A stretch of DNA of 64,000 nt, taken from the NCBI GenBank assembly GCA_964532155.1, contig CAZHGN010000002.1, positions 1-64,000 on the forward strand. Reading direction: 5' to 3'. Shown here piece after piece: positions 26,703 to 39,205 of the stretch (positions are counted from its first letter, which is position 1; each line of letters starts with the position of its first letter). A program made the position numbers and the translations under genes. The notes beneath the pieces were generated by a model that was given only the letters and a program-made list of their open reading frames with translations, ran no database searches and had not been told where the DNA came from. The DNA comes from HGM11416 sp964532155. Its GTDB lineage: Bacteria; Bacillota; Clostridia; Christensenellales; Borkfalkiaceae.

Positions 26703-26726
26703 TAAAGCCGCAAAAAGAGCGGCTTT
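26703..26726 (+). repeat. Hairpin in the nrdD upstream region
   Basis: AAAGCCGC/GCGGCTTT stem with a 7-base loop and no T-run on the plus strand. The rest of 26641-26850 is A/T-rich with no gene. Confidence 0.5.
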
Positions 26727-26854
26727 AATAAAAAGGAGAAAGTTTTTTCGCTACCCATGCGCAAAATACCGTCGATAAAGCTTTTTTAATGCCTTTTTTT
26801 GCCCCGCTTTTGCGTTTTTTAATGCGAATAAATATTAACTTATTCATTCATTAT

Positions 26855-26946
26855 GCACTACATATTGTGTGTAAAAAAAATTTCACATACAATATATTGA
26901 AAAGCGACATATTATGCTTGACGAGAGATTTTTGCTGTGCTATGAT
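26855..26946 (+). promoter_or_regulatory. Paired NrdR-like boxes and promoter of nrdD
   Basis: Two 16-bp partial palindromes resembling NrdR boxes: GCACTACATATTGTGT (26855-26870) and ATACAATATATTGAAA (26887-26902). Their starts are 32 bp apart, the three-helical-turn spacing known for NrdR sites before RNR genes. TTGACG (26918-26923), a 17-bp spacer and TATGAT (26941-26946) follow, giving a leader of about 95 bases to nrdD. Repression by NrdR with ATP/dATP is inferred. Confidence 0.6.
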
Positions 26947-27047
26947 AGGTCGCGTAACAAAGAAAAACGGTCTTCCGGCGGTAGAATGCAACCGCTTTGC
27001 GACAGAGCGTTTTTCTATTCAAAATAAACTTTTACGGGGTTTTTACT

Positions 27048-29441
27048 ATGTATAATGTTGTAAAGAGAGACGGAACTGTAGTATCATTCGATTTGGGCAA
27101 AATTAGGGCGGCAATCGTCAAGGCGTTCGAGGCAAGCAGCAGAGAAATCGACGATAACGTGATAGATTTTATCGTACTCAAAGTCACGGCTGATTTTTCT
27201 TCTAAGATAAAAGACGGCAAGGTCGCCGTTGAGGAAATTCAGGACAGCGCCGAAAAGGTGCTGAGCGAAGCAGGCTATTACGACGTTTCCAAAAACTATA
27301 TACTTTACCGTAAAAACCGCGAAAAAATCCGCAATATCAAAAGTACTATTATAGATTATAAAGAACTCGTCGACAGCTACGTCAATTCGATCGATTGGCG
27401 CGTTAAAGAAAATTCGACGGTAACCTATTCGGTCGGCGGACTTATCTTGAGTAACTCTGGTGCGATAACGGCAAACTATTGGCTTTCCGAAGTGTACGAT
27501 CGCGAGATCGCCGACGCGCACAGAAACGCCGAAATTCACATTCACGACCTTTCAATGCTTACCGGTTATTGCGCGGGTTGGTCGCTTAAACAACTTATAA
27601 AAGAGGGTTTGGGCGGAGTTGTCGGCAAGATAACCTCTTCGCCGGCAAGCCATCTTGCGACGTTGTGTAATCAAATGGTCAACTTCCTCGGCATTATGCA
27701 AAACGAGTGGGCAGGCGCGCAAGCGTTTTCTTCGTTCGATACCTATCTTGCGCCTTTCGTAAAAAAGGACAACCTCACTTACGGCGAAGTTAAAAAGTGC
27801 ATCGAATCGTTTATTTACGGCGTAAACACGCCCAGCCGTTGGGGTACTCAGGCGCCTTTCTCGAACGTAACGCTCGATTGGACTGTTCCCGCCGACCTTG
27901 CCGAGCTTCCCGCGATCGTAGGCGGCAAGGAGCAGGATTTCAAATATAAGGACTGCCAAAAAGAAATGGATATGGTAAACAAGGCGTTTATCGAGATCAT
28001 GATCGAGGGCGACGCCAACGGGCGCGGTTTCCAATATCCCATTCCGACCTATTCCATCACTCGCGATTTCGATTGGTCGGAGACCGAAAACAACAAGCTT
28101 CTTTTCGAAATGACCGCAAAATACGGCACGCCGTATTTCAGCAACTATATTAACAGCGACATGCAACCGAGCGACGTAAGGAGTATGTGTTGCAGACTGC
28201 GCCTCGATCTTCGCGAACTTCGCAAAAAATCGGGCGGGTTCTTCGGCAGCGGCGAAAGCACCGGTTCGGTGGGCGTGGTAACCATTAACATACCGCGTAT
28301 CGCATACCTTGCTGCGGACGAAGCCGACTTCTATAAGAGGCTCGATAAACTTATGGATATAGCCGCGCGCTCGCTCAAAGTAAAGCGCAACGTCATCACC
28401 AAGCTTTTGGACGAGGGGCTTTATCCGTACACCAAGCGTTACCTCGGCACTTTCGCCAACCACTTCTCTACGATAGGTCTTATCGGTATGAACGAGGCTT
28501 GCCTTAACGCAAAGTGGCTGAGAAAGGACCTTTCCGACAAGGCGGCGCAAGAGTTTACCAAGCAAGTTCTCGTTCACATGCGTTCGAGACTTTCCGATTA
28601 TCAGGAACAGTACGGCGATCTTTACAACCTCGAGGCAACGCCCGCGGAGTCCACGACTTACAGAATGGCAAAGCACGACGTTAAGGATTTCCCCGACATA
28701 ATCACGGCGGCGCCTAAGGGCGAAACGCCTTTCTATACGAACAGTTCGCATTTGCCGGTCGGCTACACCGAGGATATTTTCTCCGCGCTCGACGTACAAG
28801 ACGAATTGCAAACGCTTTATACTTCGGGTACGGTATTCCACGCGTTCCTCGGCGAAAAAATGCCCGATTGGAAGTCTGCCGCCAACCTCGTAAGAAAGAT
28901 TGCGGAAAACTATAAACTGCCTTATTACACTCTTTCGCCTACTTATTCGGTATGCCGCAAACACGGTTATCTGAACGGCGAAAAGTACACTTGCCCCATT
29001 TGCGGAGAGACTACCGAGGTTTACAGCCGTATCACCGGTTATTATCGTCCCGTTCAAAACTGGAACGCGGGCAAAACGCAAGAATTCAAAGAAAGAAAAC
29101 TTTACGACGTAACGAACCCCGCTTATCAGCCCACCAAAAAGTGCGATGCGGAGCAATGCGAAACCGCCGCTACGGAGCAGACCGCTTGCGCTCCCGCTCT
29201 CGACGGACTTACACTCTTTACCACGTCTACTTGCCCAAAATGCAAGGCGATAAAGGCGATTTTTGACAAGGGCGGCGTTAAGTATAACGTGGTCGACTGC
29301 TATGCCGACAGAGCGCTCGTCGACGCATACGGCGTAACCAACGCACCCACGCTCGTCGTGCCGAACGGTGATTCGTATACCGTCTATCGCGGAGAAGGCG
29401 ACATACGCAAGTTCTACGACGAACTTCGCAAAAAGGCTTAA
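27048..29441 (+). CDS. nrdD: Anaerobic ribonucleoside-triphosphate reductase with C-terminal redoxin fusion
   Basis: A 797-residue class III ribonucleotide reductase, which makes dNTPs anaerobically with a glycyl radical. An ATP-cone (about residues 1-95, VVKRDGTVVSFDLGKIRAAIVKAF) gives allosteric control. The 10-stranded barrel follows. A zinc site CRKHGYLNGEKYTCPICG precedes the radical loop RITGYYR with G664. After a Cys-containing linker, residues about 722-797 form a glutaredoxin/thioredoxin-like domain, LFTTSTCPKCKAI (C729, C732). This could reduce the active-site cysteines. ATG 27048 is chosen because the 17 upstream codons lie in the leader; CGGGGT precedes it. No nrdG activase gene is nearby. 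Confidence 0.95.
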   Translation: MYNVVKRDGTVVSFDLGKIRAAIVKAFEASSREIDDNVIDFIVLKVTADFSSKIKDGKVAVEEIQDSAEKVLSEAGYYDVSKNYILYRKNREKIRNIKSTIIDYKELVDSYVNSIDWRVKENSTVTYSVGGLILSNSGAITANYWLSEVYDREIADAHRNAEIHIHDLSMLTGYCAGWSLKQLIKEGLGGVVGKITSSPASHLATLCNQMVNFLGIMQNEWAGAQAFSSFDTYLAPFVKKDNLTYGEVKKCIESFIYGVNTPSRWGTQAPFSNVTLDWTVPADLAELPAIVGGKEQDFKYKDCQKEMDMVNKAFIEIMIEGDANGRGFQYPIPTYSITRDFDWSETENNKLLFEMTAKYGTPYFSNYINSDMQPSDVRSMCCRLRLDLRELRKKSGGFFGSGESTGSVGVVTINIPRIAYLAADEADFYKRLDKLMDIAARSLKVKRNVITKLLDEGLYPYTKRYLGTFANHFSTIGLIGMNEACLNAKWLRKDLSDKAAQEFTKQVLVHMRSRLSDYQEQYGDLYNLEATPAESTTYRMAKHDVKDFPDIITAAPKGETPFYTNSSHLPVGYTEDIFSALDVQDELQTLYTSGTVFHAFLGEKMPDWKSAANLVRKIAENYKLPYYTLSPTYSVCRKHGYLNGEKYTCPICGETTEVYSRITGYYRPVQNWNAGKTQEFKERKLYDVTNPAYQPTKKCDAEQCETAATEQTACAPALDGLTLFTTSTCPKCKAIKAIFDKGGVKYNVVDCYADRALVDAYGVTNAPTLVVPNGDSYTVYRGEGDIRKFYDELRKKA

Positions 29442-29482
29442 GAAAGGCGAACCGCTAATTAAAGCCGTAAATAAAATAACGG

Positions 29483-29514
29483 AAAAGCTCCCTCTTAAAA
29501 CGGCGGAGCTTTTT
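29483..29514 (+). terminator. Terminator after nrdD
   Basis: AAAAGCTCC/GGAGCTTTTT stem 42 bp after the stop, ending in a T-run. Confidence 0.8.
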
Positions 29515-29630
29515 ACAACCTTAAGAGCGAAGTCGTGCTGTTTTCGTGCGTAAAAGCGGTTGTATTATTACGGTTTTTTTCGGTTTAAGAAAATACGGAG
29601 CGCTAATACGGCGCACTAACGGTAAAAAAC

Positions 29631-29659
29631 TTGTGTTTTTTACCTGCATATTGTATAAT
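29631..29659 (+). promoter_or_regulatory. Promoter of the thioredoxin reductase gene
   Basis: TTGTGT (29631-29636), 17 bp, TATAAT (29654-29659). Confidence 0.6.
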
Positions 29660-29724
29660 AAAAAGAACGTATTAAACGCAAGCCGCCGTCTACGGAACGT
29701 TCGGCTTGTAAACGAAGGTAGAAT

Positions 29725-30639
29725 ATGATTTACGATATTATTGTTATCGGTGCCGGCGCTTCGGGTATGACCGCCGCGCTGTACGCGCTTAGGAGCGGAA
29801 AGACCGTGCTTATGATCGAGCAAAGCGGTGTGGGCGGACAAATAGCCGATTCGCCCAAGGTGGAAAATTTTCCGACCTTGCCCGAAATCAGTGGCAGCGA
29901 TTTTGCCGATAAATTTTTTGAACAAGTAACCGCTTGGGGTGCCGAGCTCGAATACGACAGAGTTTGCGAAGTCGTAAAAGAGGGCGAGGGGGATTTTACC
30001 GTAAAAACCGAGTACGGCGAATATAAATCACGTGCGGTGATTGCCGCAACTGGTGTTAAGCACAGGCATTTGCGCGTGCCCGGCGAGGAAGATCTTATCG
30101 GAAAAGGCGTATACTTTTGCGCTCTTTGCGACGGACCTTTTTATAAGGATAAAGAAGTTGCGCTTATCGGCGACGGCAATACCGCAATGCAATACGCTCT
30201 TATTCTTTCGGGCATTTGCTCCAAGGTATGGCTTTTAACCCTTACCGAGCGATTTTTCGGCGATAAAATTTTGGAAAAACGCATCGCGGAAAAGACCAAT
30301 ATAATTCATCTTTCCAACACTTCGGTTACCGCTTTTAACGGAAGCGATTCTCTCGAATCTATCGAATACGTAAAGACTGACAGCGGCGAAAAAGCAACGC
30401 TTAAAGTTCCCGCGGCGTTCGTTTCTATCGGTCAAATTCCCGACAACGGGCTTTTCGCTTCGCTCGCGCGTATAGACGAAAAGGGGTATTTCGAATATAG
30501 CGGCGACGGTACTACGGTGACGGCGGGCTTTTTCGTTGCGGGCGACTGTAGGGCGAAAAAGGTTCGTCAACTGACCACCGCAGTGTCGGACGGGGCGGTT
30601 GCCGCCGTTTCGGCTTGCGAATATATAGACAAACTGTAA
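29725..30639 (+). CDS. trxB: Thioredoxin-disulfide reductase
   Basis: A 304-residue flavoprotein of the low-molecular-weight thioredoxin reductase family. IIVIGAGASGMTAALYALRSG is the FAD-binding GxGxxG/A site. CALCDGPFY (C132, C135) is the redox-active CxxC, and VALIGDGNTAMQYAL is the NAD(P)H-binding motif with GDGNTA in place of the usual GGGDSA. FFVAGDCRAKKVRQLTTAVSDGAVAA is the FAD-binding C-terminal motif. Its position right after an NrdD with a fused redoxin suggests that it recharges that domain. The unusual nucleotide-binding motif could mean NADH or ferredoxin-type electron sources. Confidence 0.88.
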   Translation: MIYDIIVIGAGASGMTAALYALRSGKTVLMIEQSGVGGQIADSPKVENFPTLPEISGSDFADKFFEQVTAWGAELEYDRVCEVVKEGEGDFTVKTEYGEYKSRAVIAATGVKHRHLRVPGEEDLIGKGVYFCALCDGPFYKDKEVALIGDGNTAMQYALILSGICSKVWLLTLTERFFGDKILEKRIAEKTNIIHLSNTSVTAFNGSDSLESIEYVKTDSGEKATLKVPAAFVSIGQIPDNGLFASLARIDEKGYFEYSGDGTTVTAGFFVAGDCRAKKVRQLTTAVSDGAVAAVSACEYIDKL

Positions 30640-30641
30640 TA

Positions 30642-30661
30642 GGCGATAATCGACCTATAGC
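30642..30661 (-). repeat. Dispersed 19-bp element, copy 5 (inverted)
   Basis: On the minus strand: GCTATAGGTCGATTATCGCC. It begins 3 bp after the trxB stop, and the minus-strand flank is GGTAAAAAATCAA. Confidence 0.85.
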
Positions 30662-30711
30662 TTGATTTTTTACCGCTTGCGGCATATTTTGCGAGCGTTA
30701 CGGACGGCATT

Positions 30712-31362
30712 ATGTATAATAAAAACGAAGTGGCTTGCGCGCTCGAGCGCGAAAAAATAATGGCTATTATCAGGGGCGTTCAAAAAAATGACGTGCCTAA
30801 TCTTTTGAACGCGCTTTACGAGGGCGGCGTGCGTGCCGTCGAATTTCCGTTCGGCGAAAACGAGGACGAAACCGCTGAAACGATTTTTGAAGCCGTTAAA
30901 TCTTTCGGCGACAAAATGTATATAGGCGCCGGAACGGTTATCAATACCAAGCGGTTTGAACTTTCCTTATCTTCGGGCGCCGGTTACGTTATAACGCCGG
31001 TGTGCGATCTCGGGCTTGCCGAGGCGTGCAAGGCGACTAAACTTTGTTCTATAATCGGCGCGTTCACTCCGACCGAGGTAAAGGAAGCCGACAACGCCGG
31101 TGCCGATTTCGTCAAACTTTTCCCGGCGGACGCGTTCGGACCGTCGTATATCAAGGCTATTCTCACACCGCTAAAAGGTATAAAAATTGCGGCGTTCGGC
31201 GGCATAAATCTATCGAATGCCGACGATTATTTTAAAGCTGGGGCTACGCTTTTGGGCGTGGGCGCCGACCTTGTGGATAAACGTGCGATTGCATGCCGTG
31301 CGTTCGATAAAATTTCGGCTAAAGCGGCGGAATACGTTCGCATTGCGAATTGTAATAAATAA
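30712..31362 (+). CDS. KDPG/KHG-type aldolase
   Basis: A 216-residue class I aldolase of the 2-keto-3-deoxy-6-phosphogluconate family. REKIMAIIRG (Arg, near the N-terminus), RAVEFPFGE with the catalytic Glu, GAGTV, and FVKLFPADAFGP with the Schiff-base Lys are visible. The family splits KDPG to pyruvate and glyceraldehyde 3-phosphate (or acts on related 2-keto-3-deoxy sugar acids). The final phosphate loop reads AFGGINLSN instead of the usual TGGV. No kdgK or dehydratase lies next to it, so the substrate is open. Confidence 0.82.
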   Translation: MYNKNEVACALEREKIMAIIRGVQKNDVPNLLNALYEGGVRAVEFPFGENEDETAETIFEAVKSFGDKMYIGAGTVINTKRFELSLSSGAGYVITPVCDLGLAEACKATKLCSIIGAFTPTEVKEADNAGADFVKLFPADAFGPSYIKAILTPLKGIKIAAFGGINLSNADDYFKAGATLLGVGADLVDKRAIACRAFDKISAKAAEYVRIANCNK

Positions 31363-31390
31363 GAATTAAAACCGAGGGCTAAAGTTAAAA

Positions 31391-31975
31391 ATGGGTATAC
31401 TCGAAATAATCGTAGTCGGCATAGGTCTTTCGATGGACGCATTCGCCGTTTCGATATGTAAAGGTCTGAAAATGAACGGATTTAGCGCGAAAAAAGCGTT
31501 AATCATATGCGCGTTTTTCGGCGGTTTTCAGGCGTTAATGCCGCTTATCGGCTATTTTGTCGGCGGGCTGTTCGAACAATATATAACCGCGGTCGACCAC
31601 TGGATTGCCTTCGTTTTGCTTGCATTCCTCGGAATAAAGACCATAATCGAAAGCGTAAGGGATAAAGACTTTGAAACTTCCGACCGCACCGACGAGCCGC
31701 TCGACTTAAAAGAACTTCTTCTTATGGCGATTGCGACGAGCATAGACGCGCTCGCCGTGGGAATTACGATGGCGTTTCTCGATTTAGCGGTAGGCATTTG
31801 GGGTGCGATCGCCATAATCGGCAGTTTAACCGCGTTGATTTGCTTTGCGGGTGCGTTTATCGGCTATAAATTCGGCTCGAAGTTCAAAAAAGTTGCCGAA
31901 ATTATCGGCGGCTCGGTGCTTATTCTCGTCGGGCTTAAAATTTTGCTCGAGCACTTGGGAATACTGTTTTTCTAA
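31391..31975 (+). CDS. mntP: Manganese efflux pump MntP
   Basis: A 194-residue membrane protein with six hydrophobic segments. GIGLSMDAFAVSICKGL and ATSIDALAVGITMAFLDL are the two pseudo-repeats, each with the conserved Asp needed for Mn(II) export by the MntP (YebN, DUF204) family. Length is typical. The promoter is not obvious, and the gene follows the aldolase by 28 bp. A yybP-ykoY manganese riboswitch is not seen. Confidence 0.88.
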   Translation: MGILEIIVVGIGLSMDAFAVSICKGLKMNGFSAKKALIICAFFGGFQALMPLIGYFVGGLFEQYITAVDHWIAFVLLAFLGIKTIIESVRDKDFETSDRTDEPLDLKELLLMAIATSIDALAVGITMAFLDLAVGIWGAIAIIGSLTALICFAGAFIGYKFGSKFKKVAEIIGGSVLILVGLKILLEHLGILFF

Positions 31976-32115
31976 AAGATTTTTCGTTCGCTTCGTCAAA
32001 CGAGAATTGATAGGCGTTCGGTTGCGGTTTACGCTATGCTTGCAATAGTCGTTCGTAAAATAGTGCGAATATCGCTCGGCTTCGGTCAATAATAATTGCG
32101 AAAAAATAAATATCG

Positions 32116-32145
32116 GCGGCAAAAATTCCTTTTGCCGCTTTTTTT
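32116..32145 (+). terminator. Terminator after mntP
   Basis: GCGGCAAAA/TTTTGCCGC stem with a 5-base loop followed by seven T. Confidence 0.88.
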
Positions 32146-32157
32146 CGGCGCTAATCG

Positions 32158-32186
32158 TTTACAAAAGCGTCGTTTTATGTTATAAT
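32158..32186 (+). promoter_or_regulatory. Promoter of pcrA
   Basis: TTTACA (32158-32163), 17 bp, TATAAT (32181-32186), 52 bp before the pcrA start. Confidence 0.75.
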
Positions 32187-32237
32187 CCTAACGTTGATTT
32201 CATGGCTTTACCGCCAAAAACGCAAGGAGGGCGCCCG

Positions 32238-34643
32238 ATGACCGATTTTTTAAAGGGACTTAACGACAAACAACTCGAAGCGGTGCTCGATACAGAGGGA
32301 TACGTGCTCGTCTTTGCGGGGGCGGGGAGCGGCAAAACTCGCGTTTTAACGGCGCGCGTGGCTTATCTGATAACCGAAAAGGGTGTTCCGTCGTCTAATA
32401 TTTTGGCGATTACCTTTACCAACAAGGCTGCCGATGAAATGAAAGAACGCCTTGCGCAAATGCTTGGCGACATAGGCGGCGCATGGGTTTCTACCATACA
32501 TAGCATGTGCGTTAAAATATTGCGCACGAACGCTTCGCGCTTGGACGGTTACGACGCCAATTTTACCATATACAGCGAAGTCGACAAAAACAACGTGCTC
32601 AAGCGCATTATTCAGTCGATGAACTTGGAGCCCGATAAGTATTTAAAAAACGCAAAATACCATATATCCGACTGCAAAAACAGGGATATGTCGCCGATGG
32701 ATTTCAAGCGCGAATGCAAACTGCCAGAAGCGGGTACGTACGCTCAGATTTACTACGCGTACGACGAGGAACTTAGGCGTTCGAACGCATTCGATTTCGA
32801 CGATTTGCTCGTAAAGACTTATCATCTTTTGTGCGACGACGTCGAAGTGCGCGAGTATTATGCAAGAAAATTCCGCTACGTTCACATCGACGAGTTTCAG
32901 GATACCAACACCATTCAGATGTCGATTGCGCGCATGCTGTGCAGCGAGCACGGCAATTTGTTTGCGGTCGGCGACGACGATCAAAGCATTTACGGCTGGA
33001 GGGGTGCGGAAATCCGCAACATTCTCGAATTCGAGCATACCTTTAGCGGTGCAAAAATACATAAACTCGAACAAAACTACCGCTCAACCAAGCGCATTTT
33101 AAAGCTTGCCAACAAAATTATATCGGCAAATTCAATGCGCAAAAAAAAGGAACTTTGGACGGATAACGACGACGGCGAGCGAGTTGAGGCGAAAATTGCC
33201 GACGACGGCGAGCAAGAAGCCGTTTTCGTCGCTTTAAAAATAAGGCAGGCGATAGCTGCAGGCGCAAAGGCGAGCGATTTTGCCGTTCTTATGCGAGTCA
33301 ACGCGCTTTCGCGCGGGTTCGAGCAAGAATTTATAAAATACGGCATACCGTATAAGGTTTTCGGCGGTTTTAAATTCTTCGAGCGTAAGGAAATCAAGGA
33401 CCTTGCCGCGTACTTCCGAGTGCTGACCAATCCGCTCGACAACGAGAGTTTGCTTCGCATAATCAACGTGCCTAAGCGCGGAATAGGCGATAAAACGGTC
33501 GACGCGCTCGTTAAATATTCCGCCGACTACGGTTTGAGTATTTTCGACGGACTGTGCGACGTCGACGCGCTTCCGCTTGCTTCGGGCGCTAAAAACAAGC
33601 TGACCGAACTCAGAAAACTTATCAGCAAGCTTACGACCGCCGCGCAAGTTCTGCCGCTTAGGGATATTTTTTCCGAAGTGGTCGAAAAAACTGCGTTTCT
33701 ATCACAGTTCGAGGATGACACCGAAGAAAATCACAGCAAAAAATTGAACGTAAGCGAATTTCAAAACTCTATCGAAGAATTTGCGTCGCTAAACGACGGC
33801 GCGACGCTTTCAGACTATCTTAATTCCATTTCGCTTTCAAGCGATACCGACGAGATCGAGGACGGAAATTTCGTTTCCGTCGCGACCATACACTCGGTCA
33901 AGGGCTTGGAGTTTCCGACGGTCTTCGTGACCGGTTTGGAAGAGGGGATTTTTCCCCTTTCGCGTGCGCAAGACAACGATTCCGATATGGAAGAAGAACG
34001 ACGTCTTATGTACGTCGCGATAACTCGTGCCGAAAAAAAGTTATATCTTACGCGTTCGCAAAACCGTTTTCTTTACGGCAAGCGGCAATATATGGGGCAA
34101 AGTACCTTTTTAACAGAGCTTGCGCCCGAGCTCGGCTTGGCTCGGCAGAGCGGGCGTGCGCCTCAATCCGACGGCTACGGTTCGCGTTACGGCGGCGGTA
34201 ATTACGGCGGTTACGGCGGCTATGGCGGTTATGCAAAGGGTGGCGGTAACGGCGGTTACCGTTCGCAGGGAGCGCGCCGCGACGTCGATAAGTACGGCTA
34301 TACGTCCGATAACGACGATTACGGCTATTTGGAAAGTGGTTCGGGTAGCTCGTTCGGCGGCGGCTCGGGTAACGGTAAAAGCACTTATTCGTTCTTGGGT
34401 TCTTCCGGACTTTCGTCTTCTAAATCTTCGCCGTCGGCTAAACCTAAAACGGCAACGCAAAAGGGCGAAAAAGATAATTCGGCGTATAAGCCGGGTGCAA
34501 AGGTTCGCCACGTTAAGTTCGGCGAAGGTACGGTTATTAGCGTAAGCGGCGAGGGTAAGAGTTTTATTGCGGTCGTTTCCTTCCCGGGCGTTGGCGTAAA
34601 ATCGCTTGCGGTTGCATACGCTCCGATGGACGTTATAAAGTAA
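32238..34643 (+). CDS. pcrA: ATP-dependent DNA helicase PcrA/UvrD
   Basis: An 801-residue superfamily 1A 3'-5' helicase for repair and rolling-circle replication. FAGAGSGKTRVLTARVAYL is Walker A, HIDEFQDTNTIQ motif II, LEQNYRSTKRIL motif IV, ATIHSVKGLEFPTVFVTG motif V and YVAITRAEKKLYLTRS motif VI. The C-terminal tudor-like domain KPGAKVRHVKFGEGTVI binds RNA polymerase in other species. Between them (about residues 640-752) lies an unusual Gly/Tyr/Ser-rich, low-complexity linker (GGNYGGYGGYGGYAKGGG). ATG 32238 is chosen because AAGGAGG lies 7 bp before it. Confidence 0.95.
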   Translation: MTDFLKGLNDKQLEAVLDTEGYVLVFAGAGSGKTRVLTARVAYLITEKGVPSSNILAITFTNKAADEMKERLAQMLGDIGGAWVSTIHSMCVKILRTNASRLDGYDANFTIYSEVDKNNVLKRIIQSMNLEPDKYLKNAKYHISDCKNRDMSPMDFKRECKLPEAGTYAQIYYAYDEELRRSNAFDFDDLLVKTYHLLCDDVEVREYYARKFRYVHIDEFQDTNTIQMSIARMLCSEHGNLFAVGDDDQSIYGWRGAEIRNILEFEHTFSGAKIHKLEQNYRSTKRILKLANKIISANSMRKKKELWTDNDDGERVEAKIADDGEQEAVFVALKIRQAIAAGAKASDFAVLMRVNALSRGFEQEFIKYGIPYKVFGGFKFFERKEIKDLAAYFRVLTNPLDNESLLRIINVPKRGIGDKTVDALVKYSADYGLSIFDGLCDVDALPLASGAKNKLTELRKLISKLTTAAQVLPLRDIFSEVVEKTAFLSQFEDDTEENHSKKLNVSEFQNSIEEFASLNDGATLSDYLNSISLSSDTDEIEDGNFVSVATIHSVKGLEFPTVFVTGLEEGIFPLSRAQDNDSDMEEERRLMYVAITRAEKKLYLTRSQNRFLYGKRQYMGQSTFLTELAPELGLARQSGRAPQSDGYGSRYGGGNYGGYGGYGGYAKGGGNGGYRSQGARRDVDKYGYTSDNDDYGYLESGSGSSFGGGSGNGKSTYSFLGSSGLSSSKSSPSAKPKTATQKGEKDNSAYKPGAKVRHVKFGEGTVISVSGEGKSFIAVVSFPGVGVKSLAVAYAPMDVIK

Positions 34644-34681
34644 CTTGTTGCAGGTAGCAGCGGCGCGAAAAGCGCAACTGA

Positions 34682-38457
<3,776 letters not shown>

Positions 38458-38467
38458 CAAAAACGAG

Positions 38468-38487
38468 CCTATAGGTCGATTATTTAA
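38468..38487 (+). repeat. Dispersed 19-bp element, copy 6
   Basis: CCTATAGGTCGATTATTTAA, 10 bp after the stop of the radical SAM gene and 16 bp before the next start. ACAAAAACGAG precedes it. The 3' part of the core is degraded. Confidence 0.75.
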
Positions 38488-38503
38488 GTTTTTAAGGTTG
38501 ATT

Positions 38504-39124
38504 ATGATTGTATTTCAATATACCAAAACGGACGGAGCCGAGTACGTTTCGCACCTCGATACTCTCCGTCACATTAACAAAATATTGCGCCGTGCCGAAA
38601 TCGAAACGGGATATTCTAAGGGCTTTAATCCGCATATGCACGTTTTTATGTCGGCTCCGATCGCAGTCGGCGTTAAATCGCTTGCCGAGTATTGTTTTAT
38701 AGAATGCGACGAATCGGCAAACGGTTTTAAAGAAAAATTCAACGCCTTTTCATTCCGCGGTTTAAAGTGCGGATACGTGCGCGAAGTGGATAAAAAGGTG
38801 AACGTCGCGGGGCTTATCGACCGCGCGCGTTACGAAATAAGGGGAATTACGCCGTTCGACACGAGCGAGGTTCTTGCCTTAGAAACTTTTTATATTATAG
38901 ATAAAAAGGGCAATCAAAAGGACGTAAGAAAAAAGATTTTCGATCTTAAATTCGACGGAGACGTGCTTTTGGCAACGTTGGGGTTCGGAAACGATACGTT
39001 GCGTCCCGACCTTTTGTCTAACGCTTTGGCTGCGCTTTACGGCGGCGAAAAATTCGAAATAACAAAAACTTGCGCCTTTCACGGCAATACGGACTTTAAC
39101 GACTATCTTGCTTCGCTTACATAA
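38504..39124 (+). CDS. Radical SAM-linked protein (DUF2344, TIGR03936)
   Basis: A 206-residue protein of the DUF2344 family. RISHLD-like EYVSHLDTLRHINKILRRAEI and ETGYSKGFNPHMHVFMSAPIAVGVKSLAEYCFIE are the family hallmarks. It probably works with the preceding radical SAM enzyme. ATG 38504 follows TAAGG at good spacing. Function is unknown. Confidence 0.87.
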   Translation: MIVFQYTKTDGAEYVSHLDTLRHINKILRRAEIETGYSKGFNPHMHVFMSAPIAVGVKSLAEYCFIECDESANGFKEKFNAFSFRGLKCGYVREVDKKVNVAGLIDRARYEIRGITPFDTSEVLALETFYIIDKKGNQKDVRKKIFDLKFDGDVLLATLGFGNDTLRPDLLSNALAALYGGEKFEITKTCAFHGNTDFNDYLASLT

Positions 39125-39136
39125 CAAAAGTCTTTG

Positions 39137-39155
39137 TATAGGTCGATTATCGACC
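39137..39155 (+). repeat. Dispersed 19-bp element, copy 7 (perfect palindrome)
   Basis: TATAGGTCGATTATCGACC; the core GGTCGAT-T-ATCGACC (39141-39155) is a perfect 7-bp inverted repeat around one base. It lies 13 bp after the DUF2344 stop. Confidence 0.88.
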
Positions 39156-39205
39156 TTTTTAATAAAAAAGAACAAACGGCTTTACGGCTGTTTGCGGAGA
39201 GTAGG

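Noticed and set aside
26789..27055. An 88-codon frame upstream of nrdD
   Set aside because: It covers the NrdR-like boxes and promoter, has no ribosome-binding site and no similarity I recognise.
27552..29156. A 534-codon open frame on the minus strand opposite nrdD
   Set aside because: It is an antisense shadow of nrdD, produced by codon bias. It has no ribosome-binding site and no recognisable domain.
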